Assembly (NCBI GenBank): GCA_013298335.1
Contig: JAAFHI010000018.1
Span: 1-13,740 of the forward strand
Reading direction: 5' to 3'
DNA: 13,740 bases
Source: Actinomycetota bacterium
Lineage (GTDB): Bacteria; Acidobacteriota; Blastocatellia; Chloracidobacteriales; Chloracidobacteriaceae
Both the position numbers and the translations under genes were made by a program. Within the stretch, counting starts at the first letter, position 1. Each line of letters starts with the position of its first letter. Shown here piece by piece: positions 5,751-12,332 of this stretch. The notes under the pieces are model-generated. The model did no database searches and was not told the DNA's origin. It worked only from the letters and a program-made list of their open reading frames with translations.

Positions 5751-6422
5751 TCAGGAGAACCCATGCCACCCGATGAGCGGCACGAACCGGACCGCGCCGA
5801 AATCCTCGCGTACAAAACCGCCTTCGCGAGCCCGCCGAATCCGCAACAGCCGCTGATCGTCTTCGATTTCGACCGGCAATACGAGGCGTCCATTTGGGGA
5901 AAGCTGTTCGAGCCACGGGCCGGGAATTTCCGGCCCGACGGCGGCAGCGAGAATGCCGGCGAACGGGGCGTGGCGCAGCCAGCCGTACGTCCCGTCGAAA
6001 CTCCTGATCGTCACATTTGAAATGCCCAGTTCGCGGAGGTGTCGCCGGGCCTGCCGCGCGAGCGCGGGGATGCGTTCCACGGCGTACACGTGGGCGACCA
6101 GTTTGCAGAGGATGGCCGTCTGGTAGCCGCAGCCCGCGCCGATTTCGAGTACGCGGTCGGTGGCGACCGGTTCGAGCAGTTCGGTCATCCGGGCGACGAT
6201 GTAGGGCTGGGAAATGGTTTGGCCCTCTCCGATGGGAAGAGGGCCGTCTCGGTAGGCTTCGGCGCGGGATTCGGGCGGCAGAAATATGTCGCGCGGAATG
6301 GCTTCCATGGCGCGCAAAACGCGCTCGTCGCGAATACCCTTGCCGCGCAGGGTTGACATCATCCGGCGGCGTTTTTTTTCTTCCGGGGAACGATTCCAGT
6401 CGAACACGGACGAATCAGTCAA
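5751..6422 (-). CDS. pcm: Protein-L-isoaspartate O-methyltransferase
   Basis: Uses S-adenosylmethionine to methylate isoaspartyl residues in aged proteins, starting their repair in the cytoplasm. Visible features in order: RGKGIRDERVLRAMEAIPRDIFLP (26-49), the substrate loop GEGQTISQPYIVARM (65-79), the SAM-binding motif I VLEIGAGCGYQTAIL (91-105), motif post-I VYAVER (112-117), DGTYGW (143-148) and PEIPGPWLEQLSPNGRLVLPV (164-184). Total length of 223 residues is normal. The middle is slightly atypical: FAGILAAAVGPEIP where most members have FDRILVTAA-PEIP. The start is uncertain. TTG at 6422 overlaps the stop of the upstream zinc-ribbon gene by 8 nt, giving translational coupling; ATGs at 6362 or 6359 (MMSTLRGKG) would still keep the whole domain. 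Confidence 0.9.
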   Translation of the reverse strand: MTDSSVFDWNRSPEEKKRRRMMSTLRGKGIRDERVLRAMEAIPRDIFLPPESRAEAYRDGPLPIGEGQTISQPYIVARMTELLEPVATDRVLEIGAGCGYQTAILCKLVAHVYAVERIPALARQARRHLRELGISNVTIRSFDGTYGWLRHAPFAGILAAAVGPEIPGPWLEQLSPNGRLVLPVEIEDDQRLLRIRRAREGGFVREDFGAVRFVPLIGWHGFS

Positions 6423-6867
6423 ACAGCGAGCGTCCGACTTCTTCCAGAACCACGGTCGTGTGCTGTTCGTCTTCCATCCATCCCCGGTTGAAGAGGAAAA
6501 TCAGGTTCTTGCGGTCACGACCGTCTTCGATGTCGAGGGTGATCTGCGGTTTCCGTCCGTAGGCCAGCCGCATGCTCAGGTCACGACACATGTCGGCGCC
6601 GGATTCGGCGGAAATCTCGAGGGTGAGCTGGTGATAGAGCACGTGGTTGATATAGACGGGTTTGGATTTCCCGACCAGAAAACCGACGTGGGCGCGGTTG
6701 TTTTTGCCGTTGACGAGCGTAATGCGGGTAAAGCTCGATTTTTGGTTGTGGCATTCGCGGCATTCGTAAACGAAGCGGCGCGGGCCGGGCGTGTCAATCG
6801 TGTCCATCACGGTTTCGCAGATGGAGCAGACTTCAATCGGAGCTTCGACGAGTGTCAGTGATTCCAT
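6415..6867 (-). CDS. Hypothetical zinc-ribbon-like protein
   Basis: A 150-aa protein of unknown function. The N-terminal part has two CXXC knuckles, CSIC (14-17) and CREC (36-39), spaced as in a zinc ribbon, with aromatic residues before the second pair (RRFVYECREC). The rest is polar and mixed (KPQITLDIEDGRDRKNLIFLFNRGW at 105-129) with no membrane segment. I chose the ATG at 6867 because GAAAGG lies 8 nt upstream; the frame stays open to 6891 but has no ribosome site there. Its stop overlaps the putative TTG start of pcm, so it is probably translated together with pcm. A role in protein quality control would be a guess from that neighbour only. It could also bind nucleic acid, as many zinc ribbons do. 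Confidence 0.75.
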   Translation of the reverse strand: MESLTLVEAPIEVCSICETVMDTIDTPGPRRFVYECRECHNQKSSFTRITLVNGKNNRAHVGFLVGKSKPVYINHVLYHQLTLEISAESGADMCRDLSMRLAYGRKPQITLDIEDGRDRKNLIFLFNRGWMEDEQHTTVVLEEVGRSLFD

Positions 6868-6899
6868 AGCCGCTGCCTTTCGGACGCGCACTCAGGACC

Positions 6900-6934
6900 G
6901 TGTTCGGAAAGGAAGGGGGTTCCTTTCCGAACAC
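6900..6934. terminator. Intercistronic 15-bp perfect hairpin (terminator-like, no T run)
   Basis: GTGTTCGGAAAGGAA (6900-6914) and its exact complement (6920-6934) surround a GGGGG loop. It sits between the 122-aa gene and the zinc-ribbon gene, both read leftward, 19 nt after the former's stop and 33 nt before the latter's start. Neither side has a T run, so RNA processing, transcript-end stabilisation or partial termination is more likely than classic intrinsic termination. It could also be a dispersed palindromic element. Confidence 0.55.
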
Positions 6935-6953
6935 GAAGCCGAATGTCGATCGG

Positions 6954-7322
6954 TTACCGCTTGAGGGCGGAGTTGGCTGTCGTCTGGACGAGGCCGGTGA
7001 TCTTTCCGAAAAGGTTTTCGACGCCTTTGTCGATGCCGTGCTTGGCGACGTTGTCCGAAACGAAACGGACACCGGTAGCCAGACCGAACGGCACCATCAG
7101 CGGCATCATCACGACCGGCGTGGCAACGGCGGTCGCGAAGACATGTTTCGTCGGCGTTTCGCCGAAGGGGGTGTCCTTGAGTTTCTCGAAAACCATTTTT
7201 CCGGCTTGGTAGATACCGGTCAGGGGAAGAAAAGGCAGGAATGTCATCGGAAACAGGACTCCGGTGACAAGCAGGTTTGACAGCCCGCGTTCGAAAATGG
7301 GCGTTTCGTTGGTATCGCTCAT
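6954..7322 (-). CDS. Small hypothetical membrane-like protein
   Basis: A 122-aa protein that I do not recognise. Two hydrophobic stretches are visible, residues about 15-37 (LSNLLVTGVLFPMTFLPFLPLTG) and about 61-85 (VFATAVATPVVMMPLMVPFG), separated by a charged loop (KMVFEKLKDTPFGETPTKH). An amphipathic C-terminal tail ends in SALKR. This suggests a membrane or membrane-associated protein with two spans or re-entrant helices. ATG 7322 is preferred because GAGG is 8 nt upstream; ATG 7328 is only 2 nt from it. The gene is the first of a leftward set with the zinc-ribbon protein and pcm, although a strong hairpin lies after its stop. Upstream is a 252-bp divergent region shared with the uma2-like gene. 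Confidence 0.72.
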   Translation of the reverse strand: MSDTNETPIFERGLSNLLVTGVLFPMTFLPFLPLTGIYQAGKMVFEKLKDTPFGETPTKHVFATAVATPVVMMPLMVPFGLATGVRFVSDNVAKHGIDKGVENLFGKITGLVQTTANSALKR

Positions 7323-7539
7323 GGTCATTGCCTCAAAAAAGGGCGGGGGTGACGCTCCGGGGACATGAGCGGGCGCAATTGGATTGCGGAAAAGGGTTGA
7401 TTCCAATATCGCAAAAAAAACCGTCCGGGGCAAGCGACGAGTTTGGAAGGCGGAAAAGGCTTTCGCGCCACCCCGGCGGGTTGCCCTATCGAAGTCCCTC
7501 GTTTACTTTCTTTTCCGAGCCCGAAATCCCCGACATTTC

Positions 7540-7560
7540 CGACGAAAACGGTTTCCGTCG
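7540..7560. promoter_or_regulatory. Near-perfect palindrome just before the uma2-like ribosome site
   Basis: CGACGAAAAC, a central G, and GTTTCCGTCG pair at nine of ten positions. The palindrome ends 4 nt before GGAGG, the ribosome site of the uma2-like gene. It may be an operator for a dimeric regulator, or an RNA hairpin that limits access to the ribosome site. Confidence 0.4.
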
Positions 7561-7574
7561 CCCGGAGGTCAACC

Positions 7575-8171
7575 ATGGCGGCCAATGCGGCTTTATCACC
7601 CTTTTATTCGATCGAAGAATTTTTCGCGCTCGAACTGGCCTCGGACAAGCGGCATGAATACTGGAATGGACAGATTCTCTGCATGGCGGGTGGAAGTGAC
7701 GCCCACGCCAGAATTGCCGCCCGGGTTCACGGAGAATGTTATGCCCAGTTGCGCGGGACGGATTGCGAATCGCGCACTGAAAACGCGGCAATCAGGAATT
7801 CCCTGATTCGACCTCGCCGCGACTGGCCGCCCTATGTCTATCCGGATGCGAGCGTGGTTTGTGGCGAAGTCGCCATCGAATCAATCAGAGGCATCGACGT
7901 TGTCACCAATCCGACGGTCGTCTTCGAAATATTGTCTCCAAGCACGGAACTCAATGACACGGGCGACAAGGTCACGATTTACACCGCGATTCCGAGCCTG
8001 CGCCATTATGTCATCGTTGCTTCGGAGTCGGTCCATGCCGTGCATTGGAAACGGGAAGAGAACGGGGAATGGAAAAGCGCCGAGTATGACGAACTGGAAG
8101 CCGTGATCGAACTCGACCGACCGCGACTCTCGTTTTCGTTGCGTACGCTCTTCGCGGGAATTTTCAGTTGA
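7575..8171 (+). CDS. Uma2-family (DUF820) PD-(D/E)XK nuclease-like protein
   Basis: A 198-aa member of the Uma2 family, which has a restriction-endonuclease-like fold. Most members have no established role, and large paralogous sets are common in some phyla. Family marks are present: RHEYWNGQILCMAGGSDAHARI (26-47), the catalytic aspartate in YPDASVVCGE (89-98, D91), VVFEILSPSTELNDTGDK (115-132, with E118) and IYTAIPSLRHYVIV (135-148). The usual D...E-x-hydrophobic core and the following lysine (K132) are kept, so activity is possible. The start is ATG 7575 with GGAGG 6 nt upstream; the frame is open further upstream but only through non-coding DNA. mazG begins 46 nt downstream. No toxin-antitoxin partner is visible. 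Confidence 0.88.
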   Translation: MAANAALSPFYSIEEFFALELASDKRHEYWNGQILCMAGGSDAHARIAARVHGECYAQLRGTDCESRTENAAIRNSLIRPRRDWPPYVYPDASVVCGEVAIESIRGIDVVTNPTVVFEILSPSTELNDTGDKVTIYTAIPSLRHYVIVASESVHAVHWKREENGEWKSAEYDELEAVIELDRPRLSFSLRTLFAGIFS

Positions 8172-8217
8172 AGCTGCCCGCATGGTGAATACCGACAAAT
8201 CCAAGGAAACCAAATTC

Positions 8218-9024
8218 ATGTCCGAAAACAATTTTCAGGCCCTCGTGGATGTGATGGCCAAATTGCGCGCGCCCGACGGCTGCCCGTGGGACAAGGAGCA
8301 GACCCACGCCACGCTCAAGCCCTATCTTCTGGAAGAAGCCTACGAAGTGCTTCACGCCATTGACGAAGGCGACGACGACGAACTGAAGAAGGAACTCGGC
8401 GATGTGCTGCTGCAAGTGATTTTTCACGCGCAGATTGCCAGCGAGACCGCCCGGTTCGACATCTTCGACGTGGCCGATTCGCTCCGCGAGAAACTGGTCC
8501 GGCGGCATCCGCATGTTTTCGGTGAATTAAAGGTCAGCGGCCAGCAGGAAGTGCTCCAGAACTGGGAAGCCATCAAGGCGCGGGAAAGGGCGGAAAGCGG
8601 CAAGGCCGATCAGGAGAAACCGAAATCGGTGCTCGACGGCGTGTCGGTAAAAATGCCCGCCCTGACCGAAGCCCGCCAACTGACCGAACGCGCTGGGTAC
8701 TACGATTTCGACTGGCCGGACGCGGTTTCGATCCTCGACAAACTGAGCGAGGAATCAGGCGAGTTGCGCGAAGCGCTCACCGCGGAAGTTCCCGACGAAC
8801 GCCATATCGCGGAGGAAGTCGGCGATCTGCTGTTCGTGGCGGTGAATATCGCGCGCAAGCTCAAGGTCGATCCCGACAGCGCGCTCAAGGCGGCGAACCG
8901 CAAGTTCCGGACGCGGTTTCAATACATCGAACGCGCGCTCGCCGAACGCGGGAAAACGCTCCCCGAAAGCGATCTCGTCGAAATGGACGCCCTCTGGAAC
9001 GAAGCGAAAACCAGGGATAAATGA
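8218..9024 (+). CDS. mazG: Nucleoside triphosphate pyrophosphohydrolase MazG
   Basis: MazG hydrolyses NTPs and dNTPs to monophosphates and pyrophosphate, clearing non-canonical nucleotides and, in E. coli, moderating the stringent response. The 268 residues match the two-domain form. The first domain has CPWDKEQTHATL (22-33), the metal-binding E40-xx-E43 and E59-xx-D62, and RRHPHVFG (95-102). The second repeats the pattern with E179-xx-E182 and E200-xx-D203, followed by ANRKFRTRFQYIE (226-238). Both metal sites look intact. ATG 8218 is chosen over ATG 8182 because AAGGA lies 10 nt upstream and the domain begins at once; the 8182 form would add a low-quality 12-residue leader. It is between the uma2-like gene and an unknown 174-aa gene, probably one transcript. 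Confidence 0.94.
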   Translation: MSENNFQALVDVMAKLRAPDGCPWDKEQTHATLKPYLLEEAYEVLHAIDEGDDDELKKELGDVLLQVIFHAQIASETARFDIFDVADSLREKLVRRHPHVFGELKVSGQQEVLQNWEAIKARERAESGKADQEKPKSVLDGVSVKMPALTEARQLTERAGYYDFDWPDAVSILDKLSEESGELREALTAEVPDERHIAEEVGDLLFVAVNIARKLKVDPDSALKAANRKFRTRFQYIERALAERGKTLPESDLVEMDALWNEAKTRDK

Positions 9025-9049
9025 ACTTTTCCGGAAGGAGTGAAATCCG

Positions 9050-9574
9050 GTGGGAAACCTGACGACGGCCTATTCGATTCCGGTGGAACTGTTCAACTAT
9101 CTGGCCAGGGGGTGTCTGACCACGGAGCAGGCCTTCCAGTTCAAACCGGATGGTTCGGTGGTGTGGCGGAACACCGTTTTTTTCACGTTCGACGAAGAAA
9201 AACCGGTGGATGTCTTCCGGTTCGACAAGGCGTTCGAGGATGTAATGCGGGCGTTCGAGGTTTGCGGTTTCCGCTCGGCGGCGACCCGGCTTCAAACCGG
9301 CAAGTACATTTCATCGAGAAATGATGAGACCGGATTCCGCGAGGGCTGGACGGTGCTTCCGTCAGCCGTGAAGGCCGCCGCGGCATCACTGGAAAAACTG
9401 CCCGATGGCGGCCTTCCAAAAAAGTGGGAAGCCGCGCGGAAAAAGCAGTTGAAGGAATCGGGGCTGGATATCCGAAGCTTCGATGACCTTTTGATTCCCG
9501 ACGTCGAGCATTTGAAGATGTTTCTGGCGAAGGCGGCGGCGGAAGGAAACAAACTGGCGATCCTGGTGGCATAA
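9050..9574 (+). CDS. Hypothetical protein downstream of mazG
   Basis: A 174-aa soluble protein that I do not recognise. It starts with GTG at 9050, supported by a strong GGAAGGAG ending 9 nt upstream, and follows mazG by 25 nt, so it is probably in the same transcript. The N-terminal half looks mixed alpha/beta (VVWRNTVFFTFDEEKPVDVFRFDKAF at 37-62). A basic helical middle (SLEKLPDGGLPKKWEAARKKQLKESG, 113-138) precedes a C-terminal helix. No signal peptide, membrane segment or metal cluster is visible. Nothing in it suggests a specific activity. After its stop comes a 146-nt gap and then the R-M genes, where composition drops. Confidence 0.75.
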   Translation: MGNLTTAYSIPVELFNYLARGCLTTEQAFQFKPDGSVVWRNTVFFTFDEEKPVDVFRFDKAFEDVMRAFEVCGFRSAATRLQTGKYISSRNDETGFREGWTVLPSAVKAAAASLEKLPDGGLPKKWEAARKKQLKESGLDIRSFDDLLIPDVEHLKMFLAKAAAEGNKLAILVA

Positions 9575-9657
9575 GATGACCGGGATGATTGTGAAAGCCT
9601 TGTTGTGCCTCCTGCATTAGAGCAAGAAAATCTCAAATACCTCCGTAGAAATGCGGG

Positions 9658-9682
9658 GAAACCTGCTTTGGCAGAAAGTTTC
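9658..9682 (+). promoter_or_regulatory. Small hairpin upstream of the methyltransferase gene
   Basis: GAAAC-CTGC (9658-9666) pairs with GCAG and GTTTC (9671-9674, 9678-9682) around a TTTG loop, with a 3-nt AAA bulge. It lies 38-63 nt before the methyltransferase ATG, in the only non-coding DNA available to regulate the R-M pair. No controller (C) protein gene is present. It may be an operator or leader hairpin, but the evidence is weak. Confidence 0.25.
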
Positions 9683-9720
9683 TCTTTCCGCTGATCCTTG
9701 CAGGAATTGGAAGAGACATA

Positions 9721-11241
9721 ATGAAGAGAATGAGCGAAATCAGCCCGTTATTGCTGGTTGAGCAGAAAAGACTCGACTTTTCAAAAAATGTCGGGGGTGC
9801 CCGAAAGGCCCAATTCGGCCAGTTTCTGACACCTGCGACGCTTGCGCGGTTTATGGCGGAATTATTTCCGGCCCAGAACGATGAAATCTGTCGACTTCTC
9901 GATCCCGGCGCGGGTATTGGCTCGCTTTCTGGCGCGTTCCTTGAAAGATGTGCTTTTGGTGATCTGAAATTTCAGAGGGTTGAAGTGACGGCCTGCGAAT
10001 TGGACTCTCAATTGCATGGTGATTTGGACGCCACTCTTTCGGAATACGCCAACCGTCTCCCGCTTTCATTAAGAATTCTTGGTGGGGATTTTATCGAAAT
10101 GGCGGTGAAGAGAATCTTGCTTGGGAGGGGGGGCGACTTTACTCATGCCATCCTGAATCCGCCTTACAGAAAAATAAGCAATAATTCCTGCGACCGTTTG
10201 CTGTTGCGAAAAGTCGGCATCGAAACGGTCAATCTGTATTCGGCTTTCCTCGCGCTGACCATTGCGCTTATGGCGCCCGGGGGCCGGATTGTCGCAATCG
10301 TTCCTCGAAGTTTCTGCAATGGCCCGTATTACCGGCCCTTCCGTGATTTCCTTCTCGGGCGTGCCGCCATAAGACGGTTGCATTTGTTCGACTCGCGGAA
10401 TCAGGCGTTCAAGGACGACAAGGTTCTTCAGGAGAACATTATCCTTACGCTGGAATGTGGCTGTCCTCAAGGAAATGTGGCCGTTTCCACTTCTACCGAC
10501 GCCGGTTTTTCGGATTTCGTGGAGCGAGCATATGAGTTCGAGCAGGTCGTGTCTCCCGATGATTCGGAATGCTTTATTCAGGTGCCGAGTGCCCCAAACG
10601 TCGCGACCATTGTTTCGTCGCCGAACATTCGGTATTCCCTTGAAGAAATCGGAGTTCAGGTATCAACCGGTCCGGTGGTTGATTTTCGGTTGAAAGAACA
10701 TCTCCGCCAAAACCCGGAACCCGGCGCGATTCCGCTTCTTTATCCCGGCCACTTCTCGGGGCTGAAAACGAACTGGCCCAAATCGGGCAGCAAAAAACCC
10801 AATGCAATTCAAAGGAACCGCGAAACCGAAAAATGGCTCTATCCGAACGGTTTTTACACCGTCGTTCGCCGCTTTTCGTCAAAGGAGGAAAAGCGGCGAA
10901 TTATGGCCACGGTGGTACATCCGGGTACTTTCCCCGGAGTGGAAGTCCTTGGATTCGAAAATCATCTGAATGTTTTTCACGAACGGAAGAAGGGGTTGCC
11001 CGGAGTCCTTGCTTACGGACTCGCCCTTTTTCTCAACACATCCGCGGTGGATGCAATTTTCCGGCAATTCAACGGTCACACCCAGGTCAACGCGACCGAC
11101 CTCCGAAGGATGAAGTACCCCAGCCGGAACGCCTTGGTCGAACTTGGAGAATGGGGGATGCGCCAGTCCTTGCTGACCGAATCCTCGATTGATGAAACGG
11201 TGAAGAAAATTACCGCATGCCGACCAATCACGAACGAATAA
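9721..11241 (+). CDS. Type II DNA N6-adenine methyltransferase, PstI/BsuBI family
   Basis: Protects host DNA by methylating adenine in the restriction site. The 506 residues include an N-terminal QFGQFLTPATLARFM (31-45; motif X region), SAM-binding DPGAGIGSLSG (61-71), the catalytic NPPY (146-149; motif IV of N6-adenine enzymes), and PGGRIVAIVPRSFCNGPYYRPFRDFLL. A long C-terminal target-recognition part has VLGFENHLNVFH and YGLALFLNTSAVDAIFRQFNGHTQVNATDLRRMKYP. Length is close to the classic M.PstI/M.BsuBI enzymes. ATG 9721 has GGAAGAG 5 nt upstream. It overlaps the endonuclease gene by 25 bp; methyltransferase first is the safe order on entry into a new host. Sampled lines are about 43-55% G+C against about 62% in mazG, suggesting horizontal transfer. 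Specificity for CTGCAG is inferred from the family. Confidence 0.93.
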   Translation: MKRMSEISPLLLVEQKRLDFSKNVGGARKAQFGQFLTPATLARFMAELFPAQNDEICRLLDPGAGIGSLSGAFLERCAFGDLKFQRVEVTACELDSQLHGDLDATLSEYANRLPLSLRILGGDFIEMAVKRILLGRGGDFTHAILNPPYRKISNNSCDRLLLRKVGIETVNLYSAFLALTIALMAPGGRIVAIVPRSFCNGPYYRPFRDFLLGRAAIRRLHLFDSRNQAFKDDKVLQENIILTLECGCPQGNVAVSTSTDAGFSDFVERAYEFEQVVSPDDSECFIQVPSAPNVATIVSSPNIRYSLEEIGVQVSTGPVVDFRLKEHLRQNPEPGAIPLLYPGHFSGLKTNWPKSGSKKPNAIQRNRETEKWLYPNGFYTVVRRFSSKEEKRRIMATVVHPGTFPGVEVLGFENHLNVFHERKKGLPGVLAYGLALFLNTSAVDAIFRQFNGHTQVNATDLRRMKYPSRNALVELGEWGMRQSLLTESSIDETVKKITACRPITNE

Positions 11242-12170
11242 ACGAAGCATTGCAGCTTCTGGGCTGGTTGGGTCTTCCCCGTGCCCAGCAAAATGAGCGT
11301 TCAGCGCTTTGCCTGCTTGCGCTTCTGAATCTTTCACCGGGTGGGACATGGGAGAATGCGTCTGACCACCTCATCGGAATTACCCCGATGATGAACTGGA
11401 TTCGAGAAAATTATCAAAAGGGTTACGCGCCAAATACCCGCGAAACGATTCGTCGGCAAACGATGCACCAGTTTGTCGAAGCTGGAATCGCACGCTACAA
11501 CCCGGATAATCCGGCACGTCCGGTAAACAGTCCGAAGGCCGTCTATCAAATAGAGTCGGTAACGCTTGAACTCCTGCGGGGGTTCGGAAAACCGGGATGG
11601 GAGGATCGGTTATCCGCATATCTTGCCGAACGGAAAACACTCGCTGAACGATATGCGAAGGAACGTGATCAACACCGCATCCCGGTCCGGATTGCATCGG
11701 GGCGGAATATAACGCTCAGTGCCGGTGAGCATAGCGAATTGATTCGGGCGGTTATCGAAGATTTCGGGCCGCGTTTTGTCCCTGGGGGAGTCCTGATCTA
11801 TGCGGGAGATACTGGTGAAAAATGGGGATTTTTTGACGAGTTGCTCCTGAAGGATATCGGCGTCGAGGTTGATTCACACGGGAAAATGCCTGATGTCGTC
11901 CTTTACTTTCCAGAACGCAATTGGCTGCTTCTGATTGAGTCGGTAACGAGTCATGGTCCCGTGGACGGGAAACGCCATTCCGAATTGGCACGGATTTTTT
12001 CAGGGTCGAAAGCCGGTTTGGTCTTTGTGACGGCATTCCCGAATCGTGCCGTCCTGAGTCGTTATCTCGGGGAGATTGCATGGGAAACCGAAGTTTGGGT
12101 TGCGGATGCGCCATCCCATCTCATTCATTTCAACGGCGTCCGGTTCCTTGGCCCCTACAATGAACCCTGA
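11217..12170 (+). CDS. Type II restriction endonuclease, BsuBI/PstI family
   Basis: Cuts unmethylated DNA, by family probably at CTGCAG. The 317 residues match the family length and both of its domains. An N-terminal helical part has ERINEALQLLGWLGLPRAQQNERSALCLLALL (6-37) and YAPNTRETIRRQTMHQFVEAGIARYNPDNP (70-99). A C-terminal nuclease part has IYAGDTGEKWGFFDELLLKDIGVEVDSHGKMPDVVLY (194-230), RNWLLLIESVTSHGPVDGKRHSEL (234-257) and GLVFVTAFPNRAVLSRYL. The PD (225-226) and E241-x-V signature of the PD-(D/E)XK fold is intact, so it looks active. It starts inside the end of the methyltransferase gene with a weak ribosome site (GAAGAAA), so it is probably translated by coupling at a lower level. 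That keeps the nuclease below the methyltransferase. Confidence 0.94.
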   Translation: MPTNHERINEALQLLGWLGLPRAQQNERSALCLLALLNLSPGGTWENASDHLIGITPMMNWIRENYQKGYAPNTRETIRRQTMHQFVEAGIARYNPDNPARPVNSPKAVYQIESVTLELLRGFGKPGWEDRLSAYLAERKTLAERYAKERDQHRIPVRIASGRNITLSAGEHSELIRAVIEDFGPRFVPGGVLIYAGDTGEKWGFFDELLLKDIGVEVDSHGKMPDVVLYFPERNWLLLIESVTSHGPVDGKRHSELARIFSGSKAGLVFVTAFPNRAVLSRYLGEIAWETEVWVADAPSHLIHFNGVRFLGPYNEP

Positions 12171-12232
12171 AGAATCCCCTCGTCTCTCTTTGGAATTCGG
12201 TTTATCCGCCGTTTTCGCCGGTTCATCGCCCT

Positions 12233-12285
12233 GTTTCAACCGTTGGTCGGAAAGATGACGACGAAAGGCGACATCCGGTTGAAAC
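12233..12285. promoter_or_regulatory. 10-bp inverted repeat upstream of the carotenoid oxygenase gene
   Basis: GTTTCAACCG (12233-12242) and CGGTTGAAAC (12276-12285) form a perfect 10-bp inverted repeat with a 33-nt spacer, 47-100 nt before the chosen ATG. It could be a pair of half-sites for a regulator or a leader stem. An ATG at 12255 lies between the arms and is in frame, but I do not take it as the start. Otherwise the 162-nt gap after the endonuclease shows no clear terminator or promoter. Confidence 0.3.
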
Positions 12286-12332
12286 TCTCCGTGAAAAGCA
12301 ATTTCGTGACTTTTTTCGGAGGGACGGAGACG

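Noticed and set aside
6017..6861. Plus-strand open frames across pcm and the zinc-ribbon gene
   Set aside because: Antisense to a clearly recognised methyltransferase and its coupled neighbour; no ribosome sites or family signals.
12255..12257. ATG as start of the carotenoid oxygenase gene
   Set aside because: It would place 26 residues before the Tat signal, bury it, and lie between the arms of an inverted repeat; ATG 12333 has GGAGG upstream.
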